This document shows, in pieces, positions 14,001 to 29,000 of a stretch of 64,000 bases of DNA. The DNA is from Epiperipatus broadwayi. Taxonomy: Eukaryota; Onychophora; Udeonychophora; Euonychophora; Peripatidae. The position numbers and the translations under genes are program-made. Location of the stretch: the NCBI GenBank assembly GCA_028023455.1, contig JAQFVV010012418.1, forward strand, positions 5,081,244-5,145,243, written 5' to 3'. Below the pieces are notes generated by a model that saw only the letters and a list, made by a program, of their open reading frames with translations, had not been told where the DNA came from and did not search any database. The stretch's first letter is position 1. Each line of letters starts with the position of its first letter.

Positions 14001-17000
14001 AATGGAAAGCATGAACCTTAAGGCACATTTATAAAGTTTAAAATGGCTTGCTTGGAATGAGTGCATATCACACACAAAACAGATTTTAACAATAAATAAA
14101 AATAAATTTAATCAAACTCCTAATTTTATATATTTAAATCCACATACACAAAGATAAACTGAAATTATAAAATTAATACATCCTACATTTAATTAATTAG
14201 AAATAAATATGTAAAAATTGTTCTAATGTATTATAAAGCATTAATAATTTTATACTCATGAATGATATATAGCAGGCTTTTTACAGTTTCTATTAACAAA
14301 AAAAAAAGTTTTATCTTACTATTAAAATAATCGGACGAGTCTTTATAAAAATCATGGTACCGTGATTATGAAATATTTATTTTTACAAATGGTTGCATTC
14401 AAGATTATCAATTATTACTTATTTCTTTTTGAATCCTCATAGCAGGCAGAGGGATACTTCTTATTATGAAAGGATAATATATAGGGCTTATGATTTGGTC
14501 ATATCCTTTTCTCTTGACTTCATGCAGGTAATAGGTGATTATCTTCTAAAGGAGGGCTATGTATTCCAGAGTCCGACTGGCTCATACCAGGTTTTATAAA
14601 GCATTCTTGTGGATTTCATTTCACTAGTTATCTTTGATTAATGGCAAGAAACAGTCAAATATTAATATTAGTTCCAAATGCTGATGGCCTTCAATCATCT
14701 ATCCAAAAACAATTCTTCAGCTCTAATTGTTGGTTATCTTTGATTAATGGCGATGAACAATCAAACGTTTATATTAGTTTCAAATGCTTATGGCCTTCAA
14801 TCATCTATCCAAAAACAGTTCTTCAACTATAATTGTTCCCAGGCTGTCTTCTGCAAGGATGGCAAATACTGGCCACAAGAAGTAGGAAAAAGAGAGACTG
14901 ATTATCTGTCTATTTATATTCTTTTCCTAAAAAATATAATGCAGCCCTCTCCAATCATAATTTTTAGTCAGTTTAATTTTATTTTTTTATTAAGTCACAA
15001 AAAAAAAAAAAATCATATTCTTTTACAATAGACTTAAAATTAAAAGAAAAAAATTCCAATTAATAATTATAGATATTAAATCAAAATAAAATGTTATATC
15101 TACTTTCCTTATTTTCTAAAATATTTATCTTCAATTAATGGGAATTAACTAATGGATTATTTTTACTTATATGAGAAACAAAATTTTGAATTTTTTTCTT
15201 TTTACTTAAATTATAAAACAACTGTATTTTGTTTTATAATTATACTTACACCAGTAAAGACAATTATTATATTTCATAATAAAAATATTAATTATTATTT
15301 TACAATTAAAATTTGTAGTGACAAAATGTACATTTTTTTTTTTTTTTTGCAATTAATTATTGCCTTTATGGTAACTTATACTTCTGAATTGGTTTATTTT
15401 TAGTTAGTTATTAGTATGGCCTTTGTGAATATTGTCATATTATGGCTAATACTTGTAATTACAGACTGATCCCTAGTGGCAACAACTGAGGTTAGTGAGC
15501 ACGCGACATTGCTCTTATGTTAGAGAACACTGGTAGTTAATAAAAGTTATTAGTTATACAAACTGTGTATTTATTAATTTAGATATCACGACCAAGAACA
15601 TAACATGGTGTCAGGAGTATATTAATGAAATAATAGTTTTTTAAAAAAAAATTTCTAAAGTCTATAAACAGTGAGTATTTAAAAAAAAAATTTCTAAAGT
15701 CTATAAAACAGTGAGTATTTAAATATTGATAACAATAGTTTTTATATCAAATTTTTTTTCATATCATATTTGCCGAAATACAAAATGGCATCACAATTTG
15801 CTCATTTTTACAATATCGAACCACTATCCATGGAAGGAAATATGTCAGTCAAACGGACTGAATGGAAAGAATTATTCCTAAATTTCCTAGAGGCAACAGA
15901 AAACTATATGAAATCAATTACTTAAAGTAAAATTAGGAATATTACGTTATCTCATTGGAAAAGAAGGAAGAGATGTAATAAAAACATTAGACCACATGCG
16001 ATAAAACAATATTGCTACCTGTCTTAAAGCAAATGGATAAATATTTCAACACAATGAAAACAACATTATATGACAGAATAAAAGCATATACAATGGAGCT
16101 CATAAGGGAGAATCGATTGATCACTTTCTTACTCACTTAAAATTAATAGTTTAAAAAAAAGCTGCCTTTCGGGATCAAAAACAAAATATCCTCCAAGATT
16201 GAGTTATAATGGTACAAAAAGGAGAAGGACTAAAAGAGATTATTTGAAAAAGGGAATATTACACTAGAAAAAGCACTGGGAATAATGGTCACGAAACTAG
16301 AAGACTCAAAAGTGAATTACTGGGAAAACAACAAACATACAAAATTGTCAAAAGTGCAACCGTAATCACTCAAAATGTGAGTGTCTCACATTTGGGAAAA
16401 AATGCTACAATTGTGGAAAGTTAAACCACTTTGCCAATAATTGCTGTACGAGAAACTATGACCATAAAATTTTAAAAACACAAAAACGCTCAAACACAAA
16501 GTATCATAAAAATAGTAATAGAAATGGACGTTATGTGTACGAAGTACATGATACTACGACATCGGATTCATCATATACCAGTGATGTTGGAAATACAATT
16601 GCATACACCAGACGTGTAGAGTCATTCATTTAATGGCTAGTATGAACAGATTTTATTAGACAGCAAAATAACAGGAGCCGATGTAAACATTATGTCTAAA
16701 AAAAGTGCTTAGTACTATTCATCCACAACCAATAATATACAAAACAAAGAAGAAATTGCCCGCTTTTGGAGGATGATTTCTCACCTCAATAGGAAAAGCA
16801 AAACTTCAATGCAAAATAAACAAAGGCCTGCGAAATTTATGTTTTATAATAATAAAAGATGAATCAACACTTCTTAATGGCAGTGATTGTGAGTTACTAG
16901 GTTTAATTAAAAGCAACAAAATTACAGTAAAAAAGTAACGATGAAAAATAACAAAAGTAAAAATGATCAAAATATATCCTAAAATAACAAAGAGTAAAAA

Positions 17001-20000
17001 GATAATATAAGTATTAAAACACAGGAAATAAAAGAAAATGAAAACTTCAAGTCTATATATGAGAAATACAAATATCGTTTTCAAGGTGTGGGTAGTTATG
17101 AAGGCGAACTCCACCTCACAGTAGACTCAACGTTTAGACCAGTTGTCCATGCACCTAGATTAATTCTACTAAGTATACATGAACAATTACATGAGAAATT
17201 AAATAAAATGGAAGATAATGCTATCATAACTCCAGTGATATATCCAACAAATTGAGTCAATAGTCTATTAATAATTGAAAAACCAAACGGCACTATGGGA
17301 ATATGCATAGACCCAAGAGATCTTAATAAAGCATTAAAAAGAGAACGTTATAAAATGCCAATTCCAGAGACAGTTTTAAGTACAATAATAGTAATGAAAT
17401 ATTTCACAGTTTTGGACTTGAAAGCCAGATTTTGGAATATAAAACTTGATAATGAATCAGCAGACTTAACGACATTTAATTTTCCCTTTGGAAAATATCG
17501 CTTTATCTGCTTACCCTTTGGCTTAAATGTATCACCAGAAATTTTTCAGAGGACAAATGATGAATTATTTGCCAATATAACAGGTGTCAGTATAACAGTT
17601 GAAGATTTCTTAATAGGGGGAAAAACAGTTGAAGATATGAACAAAAATTTGTTGAAAGTCTTAAACAGAGACTCATGGTCAATGCAAAATTCAATCCAGA
17701 TAAGATCCAATTTGCTCAAATGCAAGTGAAATACCCAGGTCGAATGATTTCAGGAACAGGAATCTCAGCAGATCCTAATAAAATAGAAGCAATACAAAAG
17801 CTCGAACCACCAAAAGACAAACAAGGGTTGAAACGAATTTTAGGAATGATAAATTATCTCTTACCACACATTTTGAACTTAGCAGATCTGACAGCATCCC
17901 TGCTATGTCTTAATAAAAACAACAGAACGTGGGTATGGAATTCATATTACCAACGTTTCGATAAGCTAAAAGAGGTAATTTGTAATGCAACCTTGCTAAC
18001 ACACTTCAATTTTCAAATTCCACTAATAATACAAACAGATGCCTCACAGACAGAACTAGGAAGAGTTTTACTCCAAAATAGGAAACCAGTTATGTATACC
18101 TCCCAAACACTTTATGAAACAGAATAGCGATTCGCTCAAATAGAAAAAGAACTCTTTAAGCGTTGTCAACGTGTGTCAAAAGTTCCATTACTACAAATAC
18201 AGATGAAATATAATAATACACACTGATCTTAAACTATTATTTGCAATTGTAAACAAATCCTTTGAGAAAATCACACCCAAACTCCAAAGATTTGTAATGA
18301 GATTACAATGATATAAACTTAAATTCGAATATCGCCCTGGGAAGGAATTCTATCTACATTGCAGATACATTATCATGTAACTACATAAATACCTGGGATA
18401 ATGATTTAAAGAGAGCATATCCTTTAGATGAGGAAGCGTCAGAATTAATTAAACACATATGCAATGGATGGCCGAACAAAAGTGCAATGTACCTCCAATT
18501 TTGCAAAAATTCTGGCAAAATTGCTACAAATTCACACTGAATTATGGAATACTACAACACGAAAGAAAATTATTTATACTGACATAGCTACAACTCCGAA
18601 TAATGAACTTGCTACATGAGTCCCATTTGGAAATTGAGAAGCTGAAATTCAGAACAAGACAATCATTTTATTGGTTGAATATTAACAAAGATATTGAATC
18701 ATTAGTAGATAACTGCCCAATATGTGCTACATACAGGCCTGTTCTACCAAAAGAATCACTGTTACCACATGTTGTGCCAACAAGATCATGAGAAAAGCTT
18801 GATGCTGATTTATTTGAATTTGGCAACAATGCTAACTTACTCCTAGTAGATTATTTCTTTAATACCCAGAGGTACTTCGCATACCTGACAAAACTTCTGC
18901 TTCAGTAATAAAACTATGCAAAACAACATTTGCTCGCTTTGGCATACCAGATGAAGTAATGGCAGATAACATGTTGTTTGCTTCATTCTTATTCCGCAAA
19001 TTCGCAAAGGAATAGTGTTTTAAAGTGACTACATCGAGTCCACACTATCCACGATCTAACGGACTTACGGAACAAAATGTTCAAACTATAAAGCAATTAT
19101 TTCGCAAGGCTTATCAATCTGGAATTGACTCAGAATTAACCTTACTTGAATTTAGAAATGCACCAATAAGTGGGATGAAGATTACTCCATCACAGCTATT
19201 AATATCTAGAACACTTAAAATATAATTACCATTCTTTTTAAAACAACTCATATCCACCTGCATAAAAGGCCCACAGATACTTAATACAGAGGCAAACTCG
19301 ACAGAAAAGTTTCTATGACAAGACAGCCAAGGTATCTCCACCCATGGAAATTGACAAACCGGGACAAGTATATGATGGGACCAGATGGAAGAAGTGTAAA
19401 ATTCTTGAAAAAACTCCCAAACCAAAATCATATCGCATTTTGACTGAGGATGGCTCTATTCTTCATCGAACCAAGACCCATCTATGAAACACAAACTGAA
19501 AGATTCATAACAACTCCACAGATACAAGAACCAGATGAGGAGACACAGTTACCCCTAACTGAGACAGAGAAATCATCAACATCAAGTGACAATGGCACAG
19601 TGACAAGGAGAATACCAGTCAAACGTTCTGAGATGAGAGAAAAGTCGAACAGGAGAACAAGGCCTCCAGTATATTTAAAAGACAATGTGTGTAAATAAAA
19701 AAAGAGAGAGAGTTGTTATGTTATGGCTAATACTTGTAATTACAGACTGATGCCTAGTGGCGACAACTGAGATTAGTGAGCGCGCGACATCACTTTTATG
19801 TTAAAGAACACGGGTAGTTAATAAAAGTTATTAGTTGTATAAACTGTGTGTATTTATTAATTTAGATATCACAACCAAGAACATAACAAATATCGAATGA
19901 CATAGATCTGTTTGATACTATGATAATACTATATATGAAATAAGAGCATACTTCATAATCTTTAGAATGAAAGTAAACAATATATTATTTATATAGGTGC

Positions 20001-23000
20001 CATTGTTGATTGTATGGATAAAGATGGTAATACTCCTCTTCATATAGCAGCAAGATATGGTCATGAAATACTCATAAGCACTTTATTAAGTGTTGGAGCT
20101 GATCCAAAAAAGTAAGTATGTTTAATGTAAATTGCTATTGTTTTGTAGACCCTTTTTACTACAGTTATTTGCTATTAACTATCTTTATTCATTATTTTTG
20201 CTTAACAATGAGTACTGTTGTCTAATTTTTTAAACATTTTACGAGTAGGATTAAAATTTTTGTTTTGCTTATTTTTTTAGAAGAGGTCATAGTGGTATGA
20301 TACCTTTACATATGGCTGCCTTAAATGGATTTACTGATTGTTGTAAACGACTTTTGGATGCAGGTTTATACATTTACTTATATATATATTGATTTTAAAG
20401 CATGTATCTACTTGTAAATATTTATATGTATCTGAGTGAAAAAATAATCTAGTTTATATAATAAAATATTTTCAGCCTAGTTTATTACTTGTCAGATATG
20501 TAGAACTTTGTTGATTGGGTAAGAATTTTATATCTTCAATCCCAATTTATATTTAATATTGAAATATAGCAGTTTCAAAATTATGAGCTTAGTTTTTATA
20601 ATTTTATGATATTTGCCCACTAGTGAAGAATGAATTTTATTACAATCATATTGTTTATTTTTACAATCAGTTTATTGTCCCTCATCTAATCAGCCCAGAT
20701 TAATCTATATCCTTTATTTTCTAGCTAACAATAGCCAGATAGCTATTTGCTGACCATTGTAGAATTTTAACTAAGATATCTAACTTAATGAAATTGAAAG
20801 AGTTTTTCTGTAATCTTAAAAATGGAAAGAATGCAAGGCCTGATAATATATCTGGATATGTTTATAAAATATGGTGGTGGTCCTATATTAACTTTAGAGT
20901 CATATGGATTTATGATGTTGTGCTATTTCACTTTAATGTTTTTTTTATTGTTCCAGTATATAAAAATAAAATAATTATCATGAAATGTCATTATTATTGC
21001 TAGAGTAAAGATATTTCTGTGAAATTTGTTAAGTAGATTGCTTCTGGTCATGAACAAGGATTAATCAGAAACCTAATGTGGTTTTAGAAAACAAAGAAGC
21101 ATTACTGATATTGTAGATATGATCTTATTGGTATGAATATGCAATATAAACATTAAAGCAAAAGGTATACTTTATATATTGCTGTTATTGATTTGGTCAA
21201 GATATATGACTAAGTTAATTAAATTATTATATAACTGTTTGAAATTAGTTAACTGCTTATCAAAATTTATTTGCATTATGCACTTTTCTGTACAATGGAA
21301 ATGAACGATTATTACTGGTGGTGGAAAATCTAAGGCATTTGAAATGAAAATTGTTGCTAAATAAAGATGTATGCTAGCTTCAATTTTTTTTTCCTATTTT
21401 ATGATAGTAATTTTTAAAACAATTTATGCAAAACTTAATGAAATGGGCATCAAAATGTAATATAGATTTGATGTTGGAGATTTTAATTACAACCAATTAA
21501 TAATGAGAGCTCCATCTTTTTGGTTTCTATATTTAAATTATGCTGATGATTGTAATATTCTTGCTAAATAAAAAAAAGAAATTGCAGAATATTTTTAATT
21601 TTTTCTTAATACAAGATCTTTGCTATAGTACTGCAATTAATGTACAGAAAAATTCAAATCAGTTCAGTGATGGAATAAAAATTTTAGCATTTTTAACCTG
21701 TATCATTAGTAACTTTAAAATATGGATTAGTTTTATATAGCTATTGAGATAAAGCACAGGCTTCAATTTGTTGCTGCATTTAATAAATTTAAAATTGAAT
21801 ATTTCATCATAGAGAGAGAACTATTGCAGTTAAATTAGTTATATATAGGTTGTTATTTTGACAAATTTTTGTACTGAAATATGACCTGGACTCCTATTGA
21901 AGCAACATATGAAGACATTAGAAAATTTCATTTAATGTCGCATGATTCTACAAACATAGGCCATTCACTGTGTTCTTCAGCTTACTGGATGTGATTTTAT
22001 AGAGTCTATCATTGTAAGCCATTTGTTCTTTAGATTGGCATATGGAAGTGAATAAGTAATAAAATACTTCCTAAGGAAGTATTTTATTGTGAGCTTACAT
22101 GTGGTTTCTTGGAAGAGATGGAACCTATTTAAGTTATAAAAATTATCTCAGAATCTCATATTAATTGTTTTTGTTGGAAAGATATGGATGGTCATGCTTA
22201 TGTCCTGAAAAAATATGCAAAGTTTACCCAATGCCATGAACATAACAGGCAGATCTTTTAATCTCTAGACTATAAGATTTTTTTAATGATGTGTTTAATT
22301 ATCAATAAATGTTCTTCATATAAATTTATGATTTTCATATTTATAATAGTTCTTCGCCACCAACATTTTTTTTAAAAAACAGAACTTATTACATTCTTAC
22401 ATCTCCACATATTTAAATGTTAAATGCTTATCTTTGTTAAATTTAATATCTACATCACTTTAAATATTAGCCTTACTACTTGACTTTTCATTATTTCATA
22501 ATGATTTTTTCTAATAAATGAAATTGTTTTAATCATTGTAATTATACAGAAATTCACTGTCAATTGCTATATATATATCTATCTTCTTATAACATCTTTC
22601 AAAATGTTTGTTTCAGGCTTCATGTGAAGATTTTTTAGTTTTACATTTTACGGGAATGTGAACTGTTTTTTTTTAGTGTTTATTGATTCTATTGTGTTTT
22701 TTTTTTTTTGTTTTTTTTTAAGAAAATGACTTTTTTTGGAAAAAAATAATTGAATGATTTTGTTGATCAAGAGTTCATGTGAAGTTCTAGCACAAGAAAA
22801 GATACTTCTTGAACTCTAAAGATATCACTCTCTATAACTGAACTAAACCATGCATGATATTCTTTTTGAACATATTTATTCTTTTAGATCATTTCTTAAG
22901 ATTGTAAATATCTGTCATAGAGTTCCCTTGAGTTTTAATTCAGAGGTAGGGATGACAGAAATAAGCATGGATTATTTAGCAATAAACTGTAGCTGGTTGA

Positions 23001-26000
23001 GTCATAGGAATTTTTTTCTGTCACTATTTTTGAATATATATATATTATTCATTAGGACTTACCTTGTATATTTTCACTTTTTGCACTCATAATATTTTTT
23101 TTTTATTATTATTTATATTTTTTGTTAAAGTTTCTTGAATGTTTTGTGATATCTTTATCTCCATTTATGTTTATGTTAATTGGAAGTTATGTTGTTGATA
23201 TTGTTAATACTTTTAATTGTATACATCTCATTAGCAATCTACATTTAATTCTGGATTGTTTATACAGCATGTTTTATATATATCTAACAATGTTTATGAT
23301 TTGTCATTGTAATCTTAGCTGCTGTAAATTAATTATTTTTGCAGCCTTAATATTAATTTGCCCTAGAAATAGCCTTTTATCAGAAAAGTTCTGCTAAGGG
23401 TTTTGTAACTTGATATGATGCTGTTACAATTTTGAGTTTTTGTATTTGAGGAGTTCAATTGGAGAATGAAAGTCTTAATTTTTAGCTCTTATGTAACATT
23501 TTTTTTTTACTTATTTATATTTTATGACAAAATCTTTGATTTTAATATGTAATGAATTCTTGCTCCTAACTTTTTACTATCATATCACTTATAGAAGTTA
23601 TTATTTTATTTGTAGAACTGACCTTCACTATTTTGCTGCTATTATTTATCACTAATTATATGAAACATTTAATAATTATCATTGTATTATTTATCAAATT
23701 GATTGTTTGATTAAATAATTGCAGTAGCTTGATACTATATTTTTATATGTTTTTATACTGCTTTTTTTTTTTAATAATCTAAACATCAAAAATACATACA
23801 ACAAAAGTAAAATTAAATCTTTTATTTAAAATATGTATCTTAAATATCTATTTTAGGTGTCGATGTCAATATGAAAGATGATAATGATAGAACAAGTCTT
23901 CATATGGCTGCATGTGGCGGGTAATTTCTATTCATACGTATATGTTAAATGATCTTATATATATATATAAATAAATTTAGGAATGGAAGAAAAGTCTGGC
24001 AAAATTACACTATGATCAAGTTAAAAAAATAAAAAATGCTTATTATTAGTTGGCCATTGCTTTTCATTGATTATTGTAATATAATTGAATACATAGAGGC
24101 ATGTGCAATCATGCTCTTTAATGTTTGTGAGTTTAAAAAAAATAGTTGTTTGGATTTTTATAAAATATGTAAGCAGTTAATAAATAGTTTACAGTATTCT
24201 ATTTTATAATGTAAATAAATGTAAATGCTTTTATTAGACACTTTATATATATTATTTAATGGTTTGCCAAATTGAAATAGAATAGAAAACCTTCACTCAA
24301 GATTTACATTTTTACATGAAGAATGTTATATTTTTAAATATTTTTATATTTTGAATTAAATAATTATACTTTGTTGTATATGTAAATATTATAATGGGAT
24401 GGGGTGTTGTAGGGTGATCGTCCCTCGGGTGATGGCAAGTCATCATCAACCCAAGTAACAAGATATTTAAAACAAGTAATATTAAAAATATATATAAGTA
24501 ATATTATATGTTAAGGAGCATGAGAGATCTTGAGATCACCTGTGAGATCATTCCAGTAACAAGTATCATTAACCATATATCAACCAGTATTATCAATAAG
24601 TAAAAATGAGTAATACTCAAAATCACTATTCATCATCATGAATGATTAGCAATCAAAATAAATCAACAGTCAATTTGGTGACTGCATTTAAAATGGGTCT
24701 ATTGTAGACCGGCCAACTATTTAGCCTTTGCCAGCTTGGGGCAATTATTTAATCATTAATTTGGATGCACCAACTAAGTGATCATCCATCTGAATATACA
24801 ACCATCAAAACAATAATGTTGGGCTATTAAAACATGCTGATCATCATCAATGCTCTGACCACTTAGTACCATTAATGTACTGGCCATTATAAACTTAATT
24901 TCTAATAAGACAAAAATAAAACGATAGTGCATGGGCTTTAAAGTATATATTCTTAGCACCAACCAGTATGATAAGGATAATGATTGATGGGAATATCATC
25001 ATCATTACTGGATGCCCATAAACACTAATATATATCTCCCATTATATATCAGACCGTTATGCTCAAATCTAGCTCAAAGACCATAAGCTCTATTATTGTA
25101 TTGTGACCAAGAGAATTAAATTTCACTAAGATGTTTATAATATAGCTATAAACATAAGCCTTCTGATTTTGATTATTATACAAAATTCAAGTCATTACAT
25201 TATGATTTACATATATATTCCATATAGGCGCACAGACACACATTTTACTATTACATGAATATATTTCAATTGACATTTAATAAAATTTTTAAAAATGATT
25301 AAATTTTACATATATGTTCTATTTGACACTCATTGATATTTTTGCACACAGATGTGCAGTACAATTGAGTTAGATTTCAATCATCATACAAAATACAACA
25401 AATGATTAAAATTTACCTACATGTGTTGATTAATACAAAAACAAAATTCAATTTATTACATTGTGATTTATATATATGTTCCTATATATCACACCTATAC
25501 ATATCTATACACAAGCATGTGGTAGAATATTAAAATATATATATATTTGAACTTATCAAAATAATAACATTATTAAAAATGTCTTTCATGATTAAATTCT
25601 ATTTGGAAAACATATATAAAACTCACACATATATGTGTGTATCAATAAAAGTATAGATGATGTGAACCAGTTATCGAATTCTATCATAACAGTTTACTAT
25701 TTTTTCCCCCTTTTTTAAATATCAATTTTTTGACCACTGATAAAAGTTAAATCCTCCAGTAGGTATATTTTATTATTTAATATTGTCATTAAATCTGTAA
25801 TGAAATTCAGTTTTATATATATTTAACGTACATGTGTGTGAATATTGAATTGCAGGCACCCACTAATGTGTATATAATATATTTTATTTTTATCAAAATA
25901 AAATCATTAATTTTATAATACGTAATTAATTCTTGATTTGACATATATTGTGCGCATAGGAATGTATGTGCACATTGACATTTATATTATATATTTTAAT

Positions 26001-29000
26001 TTTTCCCAATATTAAATTTTCATAATTAATTCAGTATTGAAAGTTTATAATAATCCCTCGCTATTTTCATAGCAAGTTCCACTCTTTGCTGATTAGTCTT
26101 TTTTTTTCTGAAAAGAATAAAGTCAAATATTTTTATTTTATTTTGACAGATTACAAAGATTCGTTTTAGATTTCTACTCTTTTTTTTTAAAAAAAATAAA
26201 GTGAGCCTTTAATAGACTTGTTAATTAATTATAAGGTTTTTAGAATCGTCTATTCTTTACTTTTTTTACTTCCTTATTTTTAATCCAAGCAAAATTATTT
26301 GCTGGTATTTTTAAAATGTCATTTTTAGGAAAGAAATTATTTAAAATTTTATTATCATTATATATATACTGTAACGGGCACAGACGACGTTACATTGTTT
26401 TTTTTTATTAGTAAGCATGAAAAAAATAAAAGTTCGCCAATAAAAACTTCTTTTTTTAAGAATTAAAAAAATTGAAAATTAAAAAATCATCTTAAACTCG
26501 TATATATACAAATTCGCACAGATGATTAAAAAATTATTAAAATAAAACTTTATTAAAAATAGAAAAACTAAATCTTTCAACAAAAAGATCTAGAGATAAA
26601 AATATATCTTTAAGTTTGGAAAACACATTAATTAATCAGAAAATGGAAATGATTGTTTTAATTAGTTAAATATAAACTAGCCCTTGGGCATTTAAAATGT
26701 ATAAGCAACGGTCAGATAGGAGAGGAAAAACAATAGGAACAGAAAGGCCAATGAAAGAAATCCATCGGGGAAATCGGACCTCAACGGAAGGATCATCATC
26801 ATCGATGATGTAATGTCAATTGAATCCTTAAAATTAATATAAAAGGGAAAAGATGGAATTAATTACAAAAGAGATGTATGATAGCGGTGGTGATATGTGT
26901 TAGTGCGGAGTTGAAGGAGGGGATTGAAGAGACGCTCTCTTCAGTCCTTTCAGTTTTGTTAAAAAAAAAGGAAATGACATCGTTTTTTCTACATTAAGGA
27001 CCAGCTACAGTAAAAAACCTCCGGATGAATAAATAAAACGGCCAACAGAATACCAACCTATTTAGGACGGCGTGGGAATTCACGTTCAAATGGCAAGCCA
27101 CGGATAAAGCTGGACATTTTAAAAATCGTAAGAACTTTATGAACATTTTCAAAACAAACTCTAAATTCTAAACCTTTCAGAAATTATCGCAATAGTATTT
27201 CCTATCTGACCAAACTAAATTATTTATTAATTCTTTTATTTGATGTATTTTTTTTTTTTTTTAAAATCATTTCCATTTATTTTTTTTTTTGTTCTTTCAA
27301 GTTTTTATTTATGATTTTTGTTTTTCGCTAATTTAATATTAAACAAATGTTAAACTTAAGTCTGGTGTGAATGGTCATATAGATTTGTAAAGTTATATTG
27401 GGGAGGATAATCTTAGGTTATTTGTTTCGTAGTTGAATTAGGTCAATGGATTGGATATATTGGTGTAATTAGTAGATGTAGTATGAGGTTCGCTATGGGC
27501 AGAATCGCTGTATACGCCGCACAAAACCTTTTTGCCTATGGATGGGATTATAAGTTGACAAAAAGGGCCGCAGTCCCTTCCTATGGAGTTTTTATTTTAT
27601 TGTTCTTGCCATACAGATGTAATATTCCTGTATTGGACAAGAGTCAATGTCTTCTCTAACTATACTATTCAGATGTCCATTCCTGCCAGTATAGTATATT
27701 GTGCTGTTGTATTTTCATATTACATTGAATACATCAATGTATCAGATGGATTGACGCTGGTTTGACTGCGAACTTTTGGCCTAAGGTTAAACAAGGATAG
27801 AATATTTTCTTTTCAAATGCAAATCTGTGTAGTCTATTCATACTCGACACTCTAAATAAAAATGCATTAAAATTTAAGTTGGGTATAGACGCTTACATGG
27901 GTTCGTTACCGGTTAATGATGTTTTGGTTTTCATATTTGATCAAAATATATAGACATTCGGTAAATACTGATACCTTACGGTGAGTATCTAAGATGTATT
28001 TATGTCGGATGTCTTTTAAGTTATTGGTGTCTTGCGGCATCTTATGATGAATGCCATTGGGATAGTGATTTTATGTACAAGCCTTCTGGTGTCCATTGAT
28101 TGCTCTTGTTGGCACAAGATGGCACTACTGTATGGAGAGTTTTGCTTTGTTTAATAAAAATTATGTGCTAATATGAGATAGTGATCATGTGATGTTTAGT
28201 GGTTTAACACCAATCCTGCCTAATAAGATAGTGGTCGCTATGGTTGTTAAAGAGCCAAAGACACCAAAATGTATGGGTGCTGAATTTAGTTCAGACCCAT
28301 ATGACTATATAAGCTATTGAGCTTATATTGAAAATATTGTGTTTTCAGTTTCATTTTCACAGTTTTGTAGTTAAGTAGAGTTAAAAGATGGCTGCTGGAG
28401 GGTTGCATTGGATCCTAAGATCTAAGTGCAGTGCTCTCAGATCCAAGGCGCCTCACTGACTAAGGCCACAAGCCAGAAACTAGTCTGGGGATATTGGATG
28501 AGTAGGCACTAGATAGGGTTTATACACAAACCTTCTGGCGTCCATTGATTGCTCTTGTTGGCACTACTGTATGGAAAGTTTTGCTTTGTTTAATAACAAT
28601 TATGTGCTAGTCTGAGATAGTGATCATGTGATCATTACATTAGTAAATGTTTTACCGCCCTGGATTACTAAACTGATAAACATTCTATAGAAATAGTCAT
28701 GATTACCATGAGCCAACCAATGTTGACTAAATAGCATTTAATAATACAAAAATATTTTCTTCTGCGATAGTTTGTCCATAGGCATTGCATCATTTTCAAT
28801 TTTTTAAATATATAAATTATAGTTGAAAATTCTAAAGAACTATAAGAAATTATTTCCTCAACATCAGCAAAAAATTTAAATAAATGTTACTAATGATGAT
28901 ATCTGTTAATCTTAAATATAGTTTGTCAGTTAAAGGAAATACATTTAAAAATGATTTTACTACTCTAAGTATTTTCAACTTTTTTGTTTATTATTAACAG

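Larger units (their letters stand above)
15433..19888 (+). mobile_element. Ty3/gypsy-like LTR retrotransposon, nearly complete
   Basis: A 4,456-bp element has LTRs of 173 and 175 bp and is flanked by a perfect 5-bp duplication, AATAT (15428-15432 and 19889-19893). The LTRs start TGT and end CATAACA. A primer-binding-type TGGTGTCAG follows the 5' LTR and a purine tract (A7 then GAGAGAGAG) precedes the 3' LTR. Domain order is gag with zinc knuckles, protease, RT, RNase H, integrase, the Ty3/gypsy order. No envelope gene is evident. All frames are broken. The LTRs differ at only around 15 positions, so the insertion is not ancient. Confidence 0.92.

Noticed and set aside
14393-14832. Open frames with a protein-like stretch before and within the 106-bp duplication
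   Set aside because: The frames come from a tandem repeat and AT-rich sequence, with no known motif.
19114-19431. Minus-strand open frame over the integrase region
   Set aside because: Shadow of the plus-strand integrase, whose motifs are clear.
22850-23397. Membrane-protein-like open frames
   Set aside because: Hydrophobicity follows from T-rich DNA; there is no start context, homology or splice support.
25140-26010. CRISPR-like regular repeats
   Set aside because: Spacing and sequence are irregular, the context is a eukaryotic intron, and no conserved direct repeat of constant length exists.
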